Source: Theristus sp. LFF4_11 (taxonomy: Eukaryota > Nematoda > Chromadorea > Monhysterida > Xyalidae). From it: a stretch of 64,000 bases of DNA. Location of the stretch: positions 1 through 64,000 of the forward strand of contig JASANC010003013.1 of the NCBI GenBank assembly GCA_030248135.1. Direction: 5' to 3'. The notes beneath the pieces were generated by a model that was given only the letters and a program-made list of their open reading frames with translations, was not told where the DNA came from and made no database searches. Position numbers and translations under genes: made by a program. Each line of letters begins with the position of its first letter. The stretch's first letter is position 1. This document shows, piece after piece, positions 1 through 12,955 of the stretch.

Positions 1-173
1 TGTAATCAAAACAAATATAACAAACTTACGTCAGGGGGTGTCGGTGTATCTGCAATGAATTACAAAACGCCTTAGTCATGGTGATGAAGTTGTTGCTGGT
101 TTACGTGTACTTGGCACCAACTATTACCCCAACCCAAATACTTTAAAGAATCAACTATGTGGCATGTAGTCTT

Positions 174-245
174 AAAGGTTCCTCCCACTTATAAGACCCC
201 CTAAAAATGGAAAAAGTGTCACACGGCGGGAAACAAAAAAATTAA
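174..245. mobile_element. Fragment of a small TIR element (same family as 49308-49566)
   Basis: The stretch TCCTCCCACTTATAAGACCC followed by a GTGTCACACGGCGGGAAAC block recurs inside the complete element at 49308-49566. No terminal TACCGTAAAG repeat is visible here, so this is a fragment or a diverged copy. I see no gene in 1-934 otherwise. Confidence 0.5.
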
Positions 246-934
246 ATTTTGATTCTACCGTTTTTATTCCACCCTTGTTTGTGTAGATTGGTTGGACCTC
301 TTAGAAAAGTCTTTTTTGTTTTTGTTTCATTTTTCTGCAGAAACCGTTGGGAACCATCCTTTTAAAGTGCTGTGAAAGCCAAACTCGCTTGAAATAATGA
401 CTTTCTAATACAAAAAAATTGTTGAAAAATGCAGAAACGTTTTTAAATTTCAAGACGACGTCGTTCGGAATCGATCCAAAAAGACAACATCGCCGTCCGG
501 CTCTTGTGGTTGCAACACCAGAGAAAAAAATTAAACTGAAAACATATTGTGAACAACACATCACAACTTATGAGGGCTACTTGCACTGAAAGAAGCTGTC
601 CTTGTTTTTAATCGGTCATATCGTACTTGAATGTGTTTATTTTCCTTTTTCTTCCAGTTGCAAAAAATAGAAGGAAGTCCTTTAAAGAAAAAAATATTAA
701 AAAATTGTCCGAATCTGAATTTCCTGAATATCTGAATGGAGCAACAACTTACTTCAAAGCTCGTATCAACATTCGACCATGATGTCGTAACATGAAGAAG
801 CATTATGAGCTGAAACTTTTTACATTCAGATTATAACGACTCCGTAATGCCCATTACCCTGCAACTTTAACATGTAATTAACGATGTATATTTTTCCCAA
901 TTTTATGAAACTACTACTAATTTTATCGTCGCAG

Positions 935-3900
935 CCGCCCGATCCATCAGTACGGCCGCGTTGGGTAAACGAATCGAAACGACAAACTCACAACCTCTGC
1001 TGCGCACGTTCAAAGCACGATTTGATTGCGTCTAGCAATTCCAGAGGAAGAAGTCTCGAAGAAAAACATTTACGACCACAGCTGTAGCTGGAGAAATTAA
1101 AAGAGCATTTTTCAATCACATTCTCCATAAAACGTCAAGATATCTAGGGAGATGGTGGACCTAATTCGAACGGTGCTAAATCCAATTACCGTGAAACACA
1201 TCAGCGTTGGTCAGCGCAAATATTCAATGATTCGAGGTCAAAGTTGATAAACAAAAATGTTACCAAGTGAAATTGGATTAATTGCTTTGTTGTTTTTAAT
1301 AAAGTAAATATTTTTAGCTAAATGTAACGATTTATCATTAAACTCCATTAGCTAAGCCATAACTTTTACGTCCAAATGTTCAAAGTAGTTCTATCTTTGC
1401 TAAATCCAGAAAAAACGCCATCATATGCAAAAATTATGTAAGCATTTTGAAACGTAAAACTCCGTCACAATTAATGAACTTTGACGCACTTTTTCTGCAG
1501 AGGAAGATACTGGCGCCGGTTCATCCCAGCATATTCAGCCGCTGCCAGTCCACGCAGACAGCCGACGACACCTGTGTCAGGTTAATATAGTATGGTATAC
1601 ATGCTCATTGTACGTGGCCACCACAACAGAATGCCAAATTCAGCGCCCAATGGGTACGATTGCGTGCGATGTTCCTATAACTTTCCATAGATTATTTCTC
1701 GGAACTCCGCGTAATTTGACGGTATTGATTTCACAGGAGATTAGAGCATTAAGTGCGAAATGCTAAATCGGAGTCAAGACCAATTATTGAATGTGGATCA
1801 TTCGCATTTTGAAAAATAAAGAAACTGGTAGAATTTTAGTTTTTTAAAATTGCAACGCAAATTTTTTTTCAGGTGACCGAATTTCACTAACAGGACCCCC
1901 GAGTGCTTCCACCATGCAAACACAACAGCAAAAACAACGCGAGCAGACTGTCAGCGGAGAAAATAGCGCGAAAACTAGCTCGCACAGTCAAATGTCAACT
2001 GCCCGCAAACGCGACAACGAATCAGAATTTTTCCGACGCTAGTGCCGATAACAAGTCCATCGATTCAGGTGGTACGTCCAATATTGAACAATTTGCATTG
2101 CAAACACAGTCAACGAATTTGTGGAAATACGAACATTGGGAGCGCACTTTTGTCTTTTGGATGTTTTGTTGGTTTTATTTGTGAATTGTTATCAGTGATA
2201 CATAGAGAGAAAAAAATCGTGTTGCAACCAGTTTTAGTATGGCCTATTTTTTTAAACGTGTCGCACTAAATGAAGTCATGTGCCGCAAAACATGCGCTTG
2301 TCGTTCACAGCAAACCAGACTATTCGTTTAGCCGATTTCTTCCCGTAAACAAATGGTGAATGTCGAATCAGTCACACCAAACTGAAATTTTAGTGCCTGT
2401 ACTTTGACAAACGGGCGTTTTTAAATAAAATGACGTCACGTTAGTCCGGACACGTTTGAATAAATCCACAATAATTTGTAAAAAAAACATCGCACATTGC
2501 AGTTGTTCCGTCGGATAACTCACATCGAAAAAACGTCTTAACACCGTCATCTAGCAAAGATGCTGGCAAGAAGCGAGCAGGTAAATAAAAGCTTGCATTT
2601 GACGTTTGCGAACAAGTAAGCCGAGGGTTCATCATTTCTGTCAAGTTTTGTAACGCGATTTACCACATTTTTTGAGTAGGTAAAAACCTATAAATGAGGA
2701 CAAACGAGTTTTTATACAAGTAGCTGAAAATAAAAGAAACCAGTTGATGCAATTAATCAGTGTCTTCAACACCATACGATCATTTGAATTGATCAAAAGC
2801 AACGCAAAAAGTGCATAATGTTTTGCGCTATTGGAGTCACATCGCGAGCTTAATTATTGCTATTAAAAATTGCTATTAAAAATTTCAGAAAAGAGTCGAT
2901 ACGAAGTGAAGTTGCAGTCGCAGAAAAATGGGAGCACACGCCAGCAACGTTTGCCAAACAAGACGAGCGTCTATTGTCGGATCAATTGGGTGCTAAAAAA
3001 GAAGCGGAAAATGAAGCGGCGTTTCTTGAATCTTTCCAACGGCAAATGGAGTCAGAGGTTTGCTGTCGTTGCTATTTGTTCGTTTATCAATTACCGCATT
3101 ATTGTATTCGACTTATTTAGTTGCCGTGTCACTGTCGGATTATGACCTTTCAAAATGAAGCATTTTTTTCAAAATGAAGTTTTTTTTGACAAGTTTGATT
3201 CAGCTTGCAGTTCAGATTTAGGCGTAACATAAACCCAACGCACTTGTAGTATTATCCATTTCAGAAAATCACTCAAAGACCGTCAACCAGCGAGCAGAGT
3301 CTTGAGTTGCCCGAGCGCAACAAGGTCGATGTTGATGTTCCCGACATTCCTTCGTCTCCTGAGGACGAACTGAGTGCGTTGCATTTCGAAATAAATCTGT
3401 GTTATTTTTGTCACAATTTTTTCCGTGGCGGTGCTTGTATCTGTGTTGCACGTGAAGACTTGCGGAACAATTTTGAGAAGTCCGTTGACTAACTTATCCC
3501 GGTTTGCAAGTTTTTTGGTGATGTCACTATACCGTGTTGCGGTGTCACTGTGACCTATTATATTGTGTTTTTGTTTGAAGTTTCTGTGTTGTCAGTAACC
3601 GTTTGTGTTTCCTCTGCATCAAGCCGATCACAAAAAGGAGGAGCAGTTTCGGCAGAGATACTCTTCGTATCGAGGTTTCATGGAGAGACAGCGTGGCAGT
3701 TCGACAAAGTCCATCATCAGGCAGACGTCCGATCCAAGCCGGCAGAGTTTCGTTCAACCGATGCACCACTTCCACCGTTCTATTGACCCGCCTCCGGTGG
3801 TTCAGCCAATTTTACCACTTCATGCTAGACAAGGTGTCTTTTTGTCTGTATTGACTCATAAAATTTTTGTCCTAGAACTTGTTATCCTAACAGATAACCG

Positions 3901-6575
3901 TTTTGTAACTGAGTTTCACTTATTAAATTTTAAACAAATCGCATGGGTTTAAGCAGGAGCAAGGTGTATGTAGACGGACACAGATTTCTTGGCTAGTTTT
4001 TGGTTTTAATTGTGGTTTGGTGTTTGTGTGCTGGTTTAGTTTTGCTGCTATTTGTGTAACTTGGGTTTTCTGATGTTAACTCATCTGCTAATAATTCTGG
4101 CTCTGTTTCGGTAAAATTTTCACCCTCTCAACTGTTTTCTTTTGCTGTTCAAAAACCAATCAAGCGTTGAAAAACAATTTTTTCATGTGATTGTCATTGC
4201 AGGCTCGCTCGGCCAACTTGATTTCACTGTAAAGCTCAACATGCAGCAGCAGATTCTTGAAGTGATCATTGAAAAGGCTGTGGTCGGTATTCTGTTTTAA
4301 AATTTAAAAAAATTTTTTTAAATTTAACACTGCTTAGTTTTTATATGAAATCTTGTTCCCTAGTTGAAAACTTAAAAAAAATTATTGGATAAATTTTGAA
4401 AAACAAATATCTTCTTGTGTTCCAGGGTCTTCCATCGATGGATTCAAACGGGTTCTCTGATCCGTTCGTGAAAGCGACGTTAATTCCGAGTGGCACAAAA
4501 GTACTTTATTCGAAAAAGTTTACGCCTTTGGCATTATCAAAAAATTTCTCCCAACAAATGCCGTCCACTGAGAACGCCCACTACAAATTACTCTATGCAT
4601 TGTTTAGTAGTGTTACCGCAGTAAACGAAACTGACGGTTACTGAACCGTACCATGTGCTTTTTTGGCAAACCGTACCAAAGCTGTACCGAATTTTTTTTG
4701 ACTTATTGAATCGAATCGAAATCGTTTTGTGGCTGACCTGGAAGACGAAAACCGAAAGCGTCACCACCCAAAAAAACGTGAACCGCGGCAACACTATTGA
4801 GCTACACCCAGTGATTGATCAACAAGTTGTTAAGTATTGAGTAAGCGTTTTCAGTGGCGGGTTCTCTTATTATTGCAGTCCACCCAACTTCGAACAAAAA
4901 CAATCTACAAAACATTGAACCCTCAATGGAACGAGCGACTCGTGTACTACGGAATCGGCGAGGACGATGTCGGTCGAAAGACACTCAGACTGGTTGTGCT
5001 CGACGAGGATCGTTTCGGCTCGGATTTCTTGGGGGAAACACGGATGCCGCTGAAGAAAATGTTGACGGAGACCGAAAGGCACTTTAGCGTTTATCTCGAG
5101 AAACAAATGCCGGTTAGTTATGACGAGAAAACGATTCATTAAAATTTCTTTGTATTTTATAAGTTTATTAGTGCTTGTTTATATTTAAAACGAGAGCTCG
5201 AATAATTTTCCGTACGTCGTTGACCAGCTTTTGTGCTCGCAGCTGTTTATTGAGATATGTGCGTTTTCGCTGATTTGTCAAACAAGCGAATGCGGGATTG
5301 CTGCGGTTTTTGGCTGCACCGGGCAAAACCGCAAAAAGGCATGCTCAATTGATGCGCAGTGTATCAGTCCGCAGCGTTAAAAGCAAAAACGACGCTACCA
5401 TTGCTGCGGATCACCGATGACCGAATTCTTGTTGTTCCAGATTGATCGACGACTTAGTATTGCTGAAAAAGAATACAACCGCGGGAAAATTCTTCTTTCG
5501 CTTGGTTATGACGTCACCAAGGACATGCTGTTCGTCGGTGTGATTCGATGTGCTGAGTTGTTGGGCATGGACACGTCCGGTTACAGTGATCCATATGTTA
5601 GACTGTACGTAACGGTGTTTCCTTGTGTTTTGGGTTTGGATTGCTTGGCGTGAGTGTGTGCACGCTGTGTCTCGAAAGAGCTTGTGCGAGCTCGTAAGGG
5701 TCTGCACTGACAAAACATGGTACGCGATAAAATCCAACAAAACAGGTACGCCGAGACGTACTATGCGGTTTTTGCCGCTGATTGGCTAAGCTCTCCCATT
5801 TTATACTTTGTTAACAACTAAAACGTAAAAGCATAATTTTTACTGTCCTCACTTCACGCCACGCAGCTGTTGATATTGCAAAATAACTTTGCAATTTGTG
5901 CTTTTTTTGTAATTTTTTCTTGTTATCTTGAATTTATCGTTATTATTGTTACTGTTCTGTTCAGCATGCTGGTGCCGTTCACGTCGAAGCGGCACAAAGC
6001 AAAAACGCAAGTGAAGAAGCGAAACTGCAATCCGGAATTCAATCAGGTGCGATGTTTCACAAAATCATACTTACTCCTCGCAAAATCTAACTTTTATTGT
6101 ATCCACCTTCAGGAATTTGGTTTCGCGGTGACTATGAAAGAGCTCGAGAAGAAAGATCTGGAAGTGGGTGTGTTCGATAAAGATATTGGCAAAGCCGATG
6201 ATTGGATCGGTAAGTTCGTGATTGTTTGAACTTGTAGATTTGTTAAGTATTTGAGAAAAACATATCAAATTTGTTTTCCGTTGTGTCTGGTATCGCGTTT
6301 CTGGTTTCTGTGCATAACGAAAATATTCAGGAACATCATAACGAAATTTCGTTGGAACACTTTTAAACAAATGGGCTATACATGAATTTTTTTTACTGCA
6401 ACTTTTTTCCTTTTTTCATTCTATAGGTGGTCTCACGATTGGCTCCTCGTCCAAAGGTGACCGATTACGTCACTGGAAAAAGTGCCTCCAAACGCCGGGC
6501 CAGCGTTTCCAAGGCTGGCACCGACTTTTACCCGAGCAAAATTCAACATGTGCCAAAAAAGCAAAAGATAAATAA
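935..6575 (+). CDS. Rabphilin/DOC2-like double C2-domain protein
   Basis: Likely a Ca2+- and phospholipid-binding synaptic vesicle protein of the rabphilin/DOC2 group. Well-supported exons are 2889-3057, 3265-3373, 3624-3833, 4203-4282, 4426-4500, 4879-5112, 5441-5604, 5965-6046, 6113-6209 and 6427-6575 (stop TAA), with phases agreeing at every junction. C2A runs from GSLGQLDFTVK to YLEKQMP and keeps Asp-bearing loops MDSNGFSDPF and DEDRFGSDF. C2B starts at RGKILLSLGY and keeps MDTSGYSDPY and DKDIGKADDW, then the rabphilin-like tail GDRLRHWKKCL and GWHRLLPEQ. The acidic, Ser- and Gln-rich linker upstream has tentative exons 935-1083, 1501-1580 and one from 1873 whose donor I could not fix. 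The N-terminal Rab-binding zinc-finger region was not found and may lie left of the window. The exon 4203-4282 donor is weak; ending it at 4279 is also in frame. The poly(A) signal AATAAA (6571-6576) overlaps the stop codon. Confidence 0.85.
2239..2475 (+). mobile_element. Short TIR element, family B, copy 1
   Basis: About 235 bp inside the rabphilin intron that ends at 2888. It recurs inverted at 50149-50382 with the same internal blocks (GACAAACGGGCGTTTTTAAA, CAAATGGTGAATGTC, AAATGACGTCA-like). Its ends form an inverted repeat built on AAACGTGTCCGGACTA on one side and AAACGTGTCGCACTAA on the other. No coding capacity is seen, so it fits a MITE. Target duplications were not resolved. Confidence 0.65.
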
Positions 6576-6576
6576 A
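6571..6576 (+). promoter_or_regulatory. Poly(A) signal overlapping the rabphilin stop codon
   Basis: AATAAA overlaps the TAA stop of the last exon. If used, the 3' UTR would be very short. Another AATAAA-like site may be used instead. Confidence 0.35.
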
Positions 6577-6681
6577 TATTACATACGGATAAACCAACAC
6601 TTATTCCACTTGACATGTGTTTCTCACATTGTAGATTTCTATGTTTGGCTTTAAGTCGTTGATACTTTTCAAGCTCTTTGG

Positions 6682-6891
6682 TACGTTATGGCCGATTAAA
6701 TATGGCAGCGTTTTTTTCAGTGTGCAAAATTTGCATAAAAAAACACGTTCAGAAATATTTCAAATGTTTTTTATTCTATCGCTTCTTCTTGCTATCCTGT
6801 TCATTTTTTGTCCCTTGCACACACGACACGATTGGGAAAAATTCTGAAATTCTTAAAAAATACAACTCCTGGTTTATTCGGCCATACTGTA
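6682..6891 (+). mobile_element. Short TIR element, family A (TACGGTATGGCCG ends), copy 1
   Basis: About 210 bp with left end TACGTTATGGCCGATTAAA and right end TTATTCGGCCATACTGTA, which are imperfect inverted repeats. The internal block AAAAATACAACTCCTGG and the CACACGA-GATTG stretch recur at 49228-49725 and 53794-54059. It is non-coding and MITE-like. Confidence 0.65.
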
Positions 6892-6902
6892 TATTATTTA
6901 CA

Positions 6903-8629
6903 CAGGGTGGCTTATAAGTGGTGATACCAAGTTTCAAGCGCTATAACAGGCCAACCGTTCATGCAATTTAATCAAAATTTTAAGCAGTGCTTTTAAAAGG
7001 TTGAACTTAGATATCCACCAGTTTTTAACAAGAATAATTTTTACGGCTTCACAATGCTGAACATACTTCTTGAAAATTCGAACTTCTGCTGATTGCAGCT
7101 CAGTGGCCAAAATTGGTATGAAGAATTTCTTCCAACTGTAGCACGCCAACTAATTGACCGTTAGAGTCAATAATTCAGCTATTAATTCAGCCACAATAAA
7201 ACTTGTTTGAAAACGTTTAACTTACAGTTCAGTCAAATTTTCTTAAAAAATATCAAACCCTGAGCTGAATCACACTGAGACAAAAAGCAACAAAAAACAA
7301 ACAAAAAAACATGAATTCACGTTTAATTTTAAAATTGCACCAATGAGTTCAAACTGTGCAGTTGAAACAGTGTGCTCTTGTGCATTCCCGTCTTGTCCGT
7401 GTGTGAAAGACGCTCGTTTAAGCACGATGCGGTTCCTGTGGTAGTCTAGTTTGGCAATAGCTACTTAAACATACTCTTTTTGGTTGTTATAACGTTTCAG
7501 AACCGAAAAACATCAAAAGAATTGAGTTGTTAAGGCCGAAACGTCCATTAGCATGGAAAACTTGTAGTTTTAGAGTTTTCAGCTTGGTATGGATTATCGT
7601 TCAATATTTTTAGCACAAATTTATTGAAAATCTAACTTGATGTTTTTTAAATATAGAGTGGGCCAAAAAAAAGGTTCCATTTTCAAACTGCTGTCACTGG
7701 CTGGTATTTCAATATTATGAGCTGAAATTTTCAGCATTGATAAAACATGTGATGCCATTTTTCTGACAAAATTTTTATCTAGTTTGGTCAAGTAGATTCA
7801 GTTTTACAGCACAATGTTTAAAAATTCCCAAATTTTCAAAAAAAGGATTTTTAACCAAGAATTTAACAACGAAAAATTGCTCATAGACATCCAAATCATC
7901 ATCAAGGTTTGTCGTCCGGCAGCGGCTGGATGAAATTTTACGCGAAACTGGCGAGTCACTGCAGAAAAACTTTCAGATTGCTCCCACCAGATAGCACACC
8001 AGACCCGTTGTTCTGCTGTCCACTTAACCATGACGAAACTGCAGAAAACTGAAACTGAAACACTGTTTTTATTCAAACCGCAGAAAAACTTTTCAAAAGA
8101 AACAAATTAGCAGACAGAGCAACACAGAAAACAAAAAATCAACTGAACAATTCTTTCTGTCGCAGTCGCATGGCTGCTGACTCGAGTCCGTTGTGCAACA
8201 TCACAATTTCGCTCGAGGTGCTCAAATGCAATTCAAGTGTGAGACCTTTCCACTCTGAGCGCATGATTTGAACTATTACGGGTATCCAAAAAGACCAATT
8301 TGTCACCTTCGCAACAGTTTCAAAATTGAATCACGCATTTTGATACTAAATTTTTCTTGCACTCATTTCAGTCAATTTGCTGATTTTTCGAGCTTTTTTA
8401 AAAAATCTGCCACAGTGACCGCTAGGAATTATATATCGGAAAAAAATTTTTGTCAGTAAAATGGCAACGCATGTTTTATCAGTGCTGAAAATTTCAGCTC
8501 ATAATATTAAAACACCAGCCAGTGACAGCAGTTTGAAAATGGAACCTTTTTTTTTGGCCCACCCTGTACTTAAACAGTGGGTGAGCTACAGCCCTTCAAA
8601 GTTGGTATCACTACTTTTGGACCACCCTG
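6903..8629. mobile_element. Outer Tc1-like remnant holding a second element
   Basis: The left end CAGGGTGGCTTATAAGTGG followed by TGATACCAAGTTTCAAGCG matches, inverted, the right end (8587-8629, reading TTGGTATCACTACTTTTGG then ACCACCCTG). The right end is followed by TA, the usual Tc1/mariner target. Another related TIR element (7656-8566) lies inside it. No intact transposase is present. Flanking sequence up to 9989 holds a single unpaired right end at about 9490-9546 (GGACCACCCTGTA) and no gene. Confidence 0.55.
7656..8566 (-). mobile_element. Tc1/mariner-like remnant with N-terminal HTH part of a transposase
   Basis: About 910 bp bounded by inverted repeats of roughly 100 bp (GAGTGGGCCAAAAAAAAGG at the left, its complement ending in CCCACCCTG at 8566, then TA). 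A minus-strand frame starts with ATG at 8031 and encodes MVKWTAEQRVW, SFSAVTRQFRVKF and AAAGRQT before running into degenerate sequence. This looks like the N-terminal helix-turn-helix (DUF4817-type) of Tc1/mariner-like transposases. The DDE core is missing, so it is non-autonomous. Confidence 0.65.
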
Positions 8630-9989
8630 TACATCGAAGATCATGGGTGCAATTTCAGTTTTGCAAGTTTGATGTTATATTCCTACTGGTTGGTCATGAT
8701 AATATTCACGCATTGGTTCTATTTTTATTTTTTTCAAAGTTTTATGATTTTAACAAAAACATCAACTTGTGTATGACGTCAAAAAAATACGACGCGTCAC
8801 CAACTTGTCGGCAGTGCTCAGAACTACCATTGTACATGGTGGACCAGAACTTTATTTGGAACAGAAATAATATTAAACATTGACCGATAAAGTTGAAATA
8901 TGGTAGAAGTCTCCACAAAGATGAAAATTTTGTTTAACAATGTAAAATTTTGTGTGCGTTGGATGATGGGCATTTGGCTGGCACTAAAGTGAGATACGTC
9001 GAAAAAACACAGTTTTTCAGCGAGCTTTTCATTGAATTTATTTGCACTTTCGATGGTTTTGAAAGTTAAATCTTCTGTTAAGGTTACTGAAACTAATAAG
9101 CAGATCTTAGAAGTACTTCGGCAAAGTTGCTAGAACAATTCATCAGGAATAAAACTTTTTTATTCAGAAGCAACTGGCAGTGCAACAGTTTGAGAAGAAC
9201 TCTTCCCGTTTCGGTCACCGGTCTTTTGTCGTCTTACTTTGTTTTAGAAACCGTATTCTACGGTAACTGTGTGGTTTTGTGGTTGATTAGCGATTGAAAA
9301 ACGTTAGAAAGTAAATTTGCCCCAAAAAAATGCCAGGTGTGGTCAAAAAATGCATTGTGGCAGTCAAGCCCTTCGGCTTCCTTCGGCTTTTAAATTTATC
9401 GGCTTCCAAATAGCAGCAGCATAATATGTTAAGCTGGTAAACAAAATTTCCAACTTTCTAGAGTATATACCTGTTCCAAATTACAGTTTTATTCGTTAAC
9501 GTTTGGCGAGAGTGAAAATATGTTCATAATTCTGGACCACCCTGTATAAGAACCATTTACATTGTTCATCATGCTAACCGCGAAAAGCAGATAAAAAAAC
9601 TCAAGTCCGCCATCTGAATTTGTAAAAAAACAATAAATCATGAATCGGCAGTATTTTGTTGTTAAAAACGTGTAAGCAGAAAAGCGAGCAGCATATTTCA
9701 CACATCATTAAAGCATGTGTGTCAACTTGATGCATTGTTGGTGTCCACCCACCATTTATCGTTTCGCACATTTGTCGATTGATTTGATGTTTTTGACAAA
9801 AAAATGCGCACAGCATATGTGTATTGTGAACACTTTTGCAGCAATGAAAGTTAGTCATGCAACGTCAGTTTTTGTAGCGTGTAACAACAATAATAATCCA
9901 ATTAGCTGCTTGACACTGTAAACGTACTTATCTAAGTGCGTGCGTTAAAAAACTTTTGTGCACTTTACTTTTAGCCGGGCAAAACAAAA

Positions 9990-12457
9990 ATGACGGCTGC
10001 AAATTTGGTCCATCTGCTCAGTGTAACGCTGATTTGCATTTTCTCGCATGTAACGTTGATAAAATCGTTTTCGACGGAACCAATTGTCGCGAAAATTCGC
10101 GCTATCACCACCAAGGAGTGCCCCACAGGTAAAAATAGTGACAATTTTGGACGTTGTGGGACGTTTGTGGGAACATGAGGTGCATGTGCCAAGAAGACAC
10201 GGTGTCGAACAAAAAACATTTTATTTTTTTGAAAAGAAGGGAAGTTGCCTTTGCCAAAAAAACATGGTAACATACCCAAAATGGCAACATGGCAACATTT
10301 TCCCAGTGTAGACATTGTAAAACCGAAGTCCAATTTTTGAAGGCAAGAATCGTCATGACATCGTGAAGAAGGACAGCATCAAAATGGAGCTACAGTCGAG
10401 CTCACAGTTGCGAAACGAGTCCGTGCGCGTGCAAGACGACCGCGGTGAATGGCATAATATCTCGTTTCCCGGCTGTTATGACATTCAGGTAACTCTGAAA
10501 AAACGTTGCTTTTCTGCTAGTGCTATGTACACGCTGAAGTAGGCGAAATCGACTAATTGTTCGGTATGCTTTGGTGTGGTAATGTCGTTAGGGGACTAAC
10601 AGTGTTGACCTTTTTAGCTGAAGTTTTATTTTTTAACACAGAAAATGGCAACGGAACTGCTTTCATTATTCATTATGCTGTAAGTTTCAGTTTAATGGCT
10701 GGTTTGACGTTTTTAATTGATCCCCCTGTATGTTTTGATTCAAGATATGAAAATATTTGTAGAGGAACAATTTGTTGAAAAAGTTTTTTTTAAGATGATC
10801 ATTTCATTTTCATCTCCTGCGGAGTGTACCGTGTTCTTCCAAGCTGCGTTAACAGTTTTGTATATTTATTGCAACGTTGTAACGTTGTTCTTTTGCACTT
10901 TTCTTCTCTGCCATCGTCTCAGTTCCAAGTGCACCTGCTTCGTGCGCTCTCCAATCCCTACCTGGAAGTGTTCCTGCAAATGGGCAAACAGTTGCCGTGT
11001 CGCAGCGACAAGCCACTGGTCGAACAGCACGCGCACTCGTTCTGCAACGACATCCTGCGCCTCTCCTGGTGTCCGGTATCGACTAATCGAGATCTAAGAA
11101 ATATGATACAACAGCGGCAAACCTGGTCAGAGATTACGCTTTCAACATAACGTCTCTTACCTTGCAGCATTGTCATTTTTTTGTCGGCTAAGTATGGCTA
11201 AGTAAGAGGAGTTTCTTTTTCTTATATATTGTATAAGAAACGATTTTTAATTTTAACAACGCCTCTATCCATCTATTTTTTGATACCCCTGTAGAGAGTA
11301 AAACACGTAAGACGTGTCTTGTGTAAAAGTGGACTCTTATAACTAAGTGTAAAACACAGTGTCTCTCGCCTATCCCGACGCCTAAGCGTGAGCCGTTTCT
11401 GTTGTGGTATTATGTCCAAAAACGACACTACTCTACCTATAGCAAGAGTGTTAAGATAGATACTTGTCAGTGATTTGTCAGAAACGACGCTTGAGAGGGT
11501 CGTCTTTTGTTTCTGTACTGTAAAGCCTATAGACGTAATAATGACAATCACCGTTCTCGAGTTGTCCCGTGTTTTCAACAAAAAAAATTAAACCTCGACC
11601 ATTTTCAGCCGTTTCTGCGACGTTTGTGAGACGGCGAAACGTGAAATTCAACGTCACCAGAAGCGCGTCAGTGTTACGGACGGCAGTTTGGGCAGGAGTT
11701 GTCAGATCGAAAACGAAAACAAGCCGGCAACGTTGACGGCACGAGTGTGCACTCCAAACGAGGAGGACATTCGGAAGGAGCTCAAGGACATTGAGCACTA
11801 TTCGCAGTACTTTAAACATGTGCGTTGGGTTCAATTTGAAAAAAAAAGTTCCATTTTTTCATGTTTGTTTGTTTTAAAACGTGAAGTGAAACAACGTGAA
11901 GCAATTCGAAGTACGAGAAAAATGGTCCAACAAAAGCTTTGTTGAACTTTTCGTTGAATCATCTCTTTTTCAACGTAGCGGACCTCAATTCGGCAGTCCG
12001 TCAAGACGCACTGGCATTTTCAAACAACTTTTGACGCACATTAACGTTTGCGTAACAGTCCAGGAACCCTTGAAAGAAAGCTTGCATTTGCCGTTTTTCC
12101 GAAAACTTCAGTGTTGTTACAAAGAGCAGTTGCAGAAGCCACGTTCAAAATCAAGCACTTCGCGATTACATGTACAATGTAGGTCCTTCAGAGGGCACAC
12201 AAGTTTCATGATGCTCATTTCAGGGTTCGATGACCTTGGTCGCTCATCTGCTGGAACGTGGCGACGTCTACCCGAGTCAACGTAAGCACTGCCACAAGTT
12301 GTGCGACGCGTTGGAAGCGGGCGAGAAGAAAAACCTGACCGAGTCGCTTGATTTCGGGTCGATCTTCGCGAAACTCTCGGAAATGTGCGCCCCGCGGGAC
12401 ACCTATGTGGCGTGCGGGTTCGCGACCGTCAAGTTTGATGTTATTGATGGACTCTGA
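9990..12457 (+). CDS. Secreted Cys-rich protein, unrecognised
   Basis: Six exons (9990-10128, 10343-10488, 10923-11068, 11609-11819, 12125-12178, 12224-12457) join with consistent phase to about 309 residues. Residues 1-26 look like a signal peptide (hydrophobic HLLSVTLICIFSHVTLI). The mature part is rich in Cys, including LSCRFCDVCETA near residues 142-153, KHCHKLCDAL, EMCAPRD and VACGF. The exon 3 donor is placed at CTCTCCTG/gtgtcc because the later GT gives a stop in the next exon. Charged helical stretches (IRKELKDIEHYSQYFK) lie between Cys blocks, and there is no membrane segment after the signal. I do not recognise the family. It is convergent with the degenerin gene downstream. Introns 2-4 hold diverged transposon-end-like sequence (for example 10645-10737). 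Confidence 0.7.
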
Positions 12458-12732
12458 GCTGAGCTGTGGGAATCCATTTTATCATATGTAGTTGATTGAT
12501 TGGTAGCATGATTCACAGCAGTTCGTTTCAAGTTTTCTTGTGTTCGCTGTGGTTGGATGTCTTCAGTATGTTCTGGTTATAATAAGGGTGGTACCTATCA
12601 ATTATTTTTAAAGCATATGACGTCATTCACTTTTAGTTTGACACGCTCAAATCGGGAAAAATTTAGTTGACATGAAAGATTCAGATGCAAGAAAAAATCT
12701 AATGCGATGCTGCTACAAAAAAACGAAAGAAC

Positions 12733-12942
12733 TCAAGTGGAATCGGCTCTCTTGGTGCAATGGTTTTGAACTTGAATCGAACGCCTTCCCAAGTCCCCGG
12801 TCACAAACGCCGATTCGGAGATCAAAATGTCAAAATTCCATTCTTTGGCCATCGAGCGCCCCATATGGCATTTCATGCCGCTCTTATATGCAAGGCGTTT
12901 TAATGCGCTCGCATGTGTGATCCACGTTTCGCTTTCAAACAC
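12733..12942 (-). other. Open minus-strand stretch, possible coding remnant
   Basis: A 210-base open frame with a protein-like make-up (ETWITHASALKRLAYKSG, HMGRSMAKEWNF) lies just past the end of the degenerin gene. It does not look like the missing degenerin TM2 and has no clear start or splice context. It may be a fragment of a repeat-encoded or displaced protein. The rest of 12458-12955 shows nothing I can identify. Confidence 0.25.
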
Positions 12943-12955
12943 ACGATTAGCTGGT

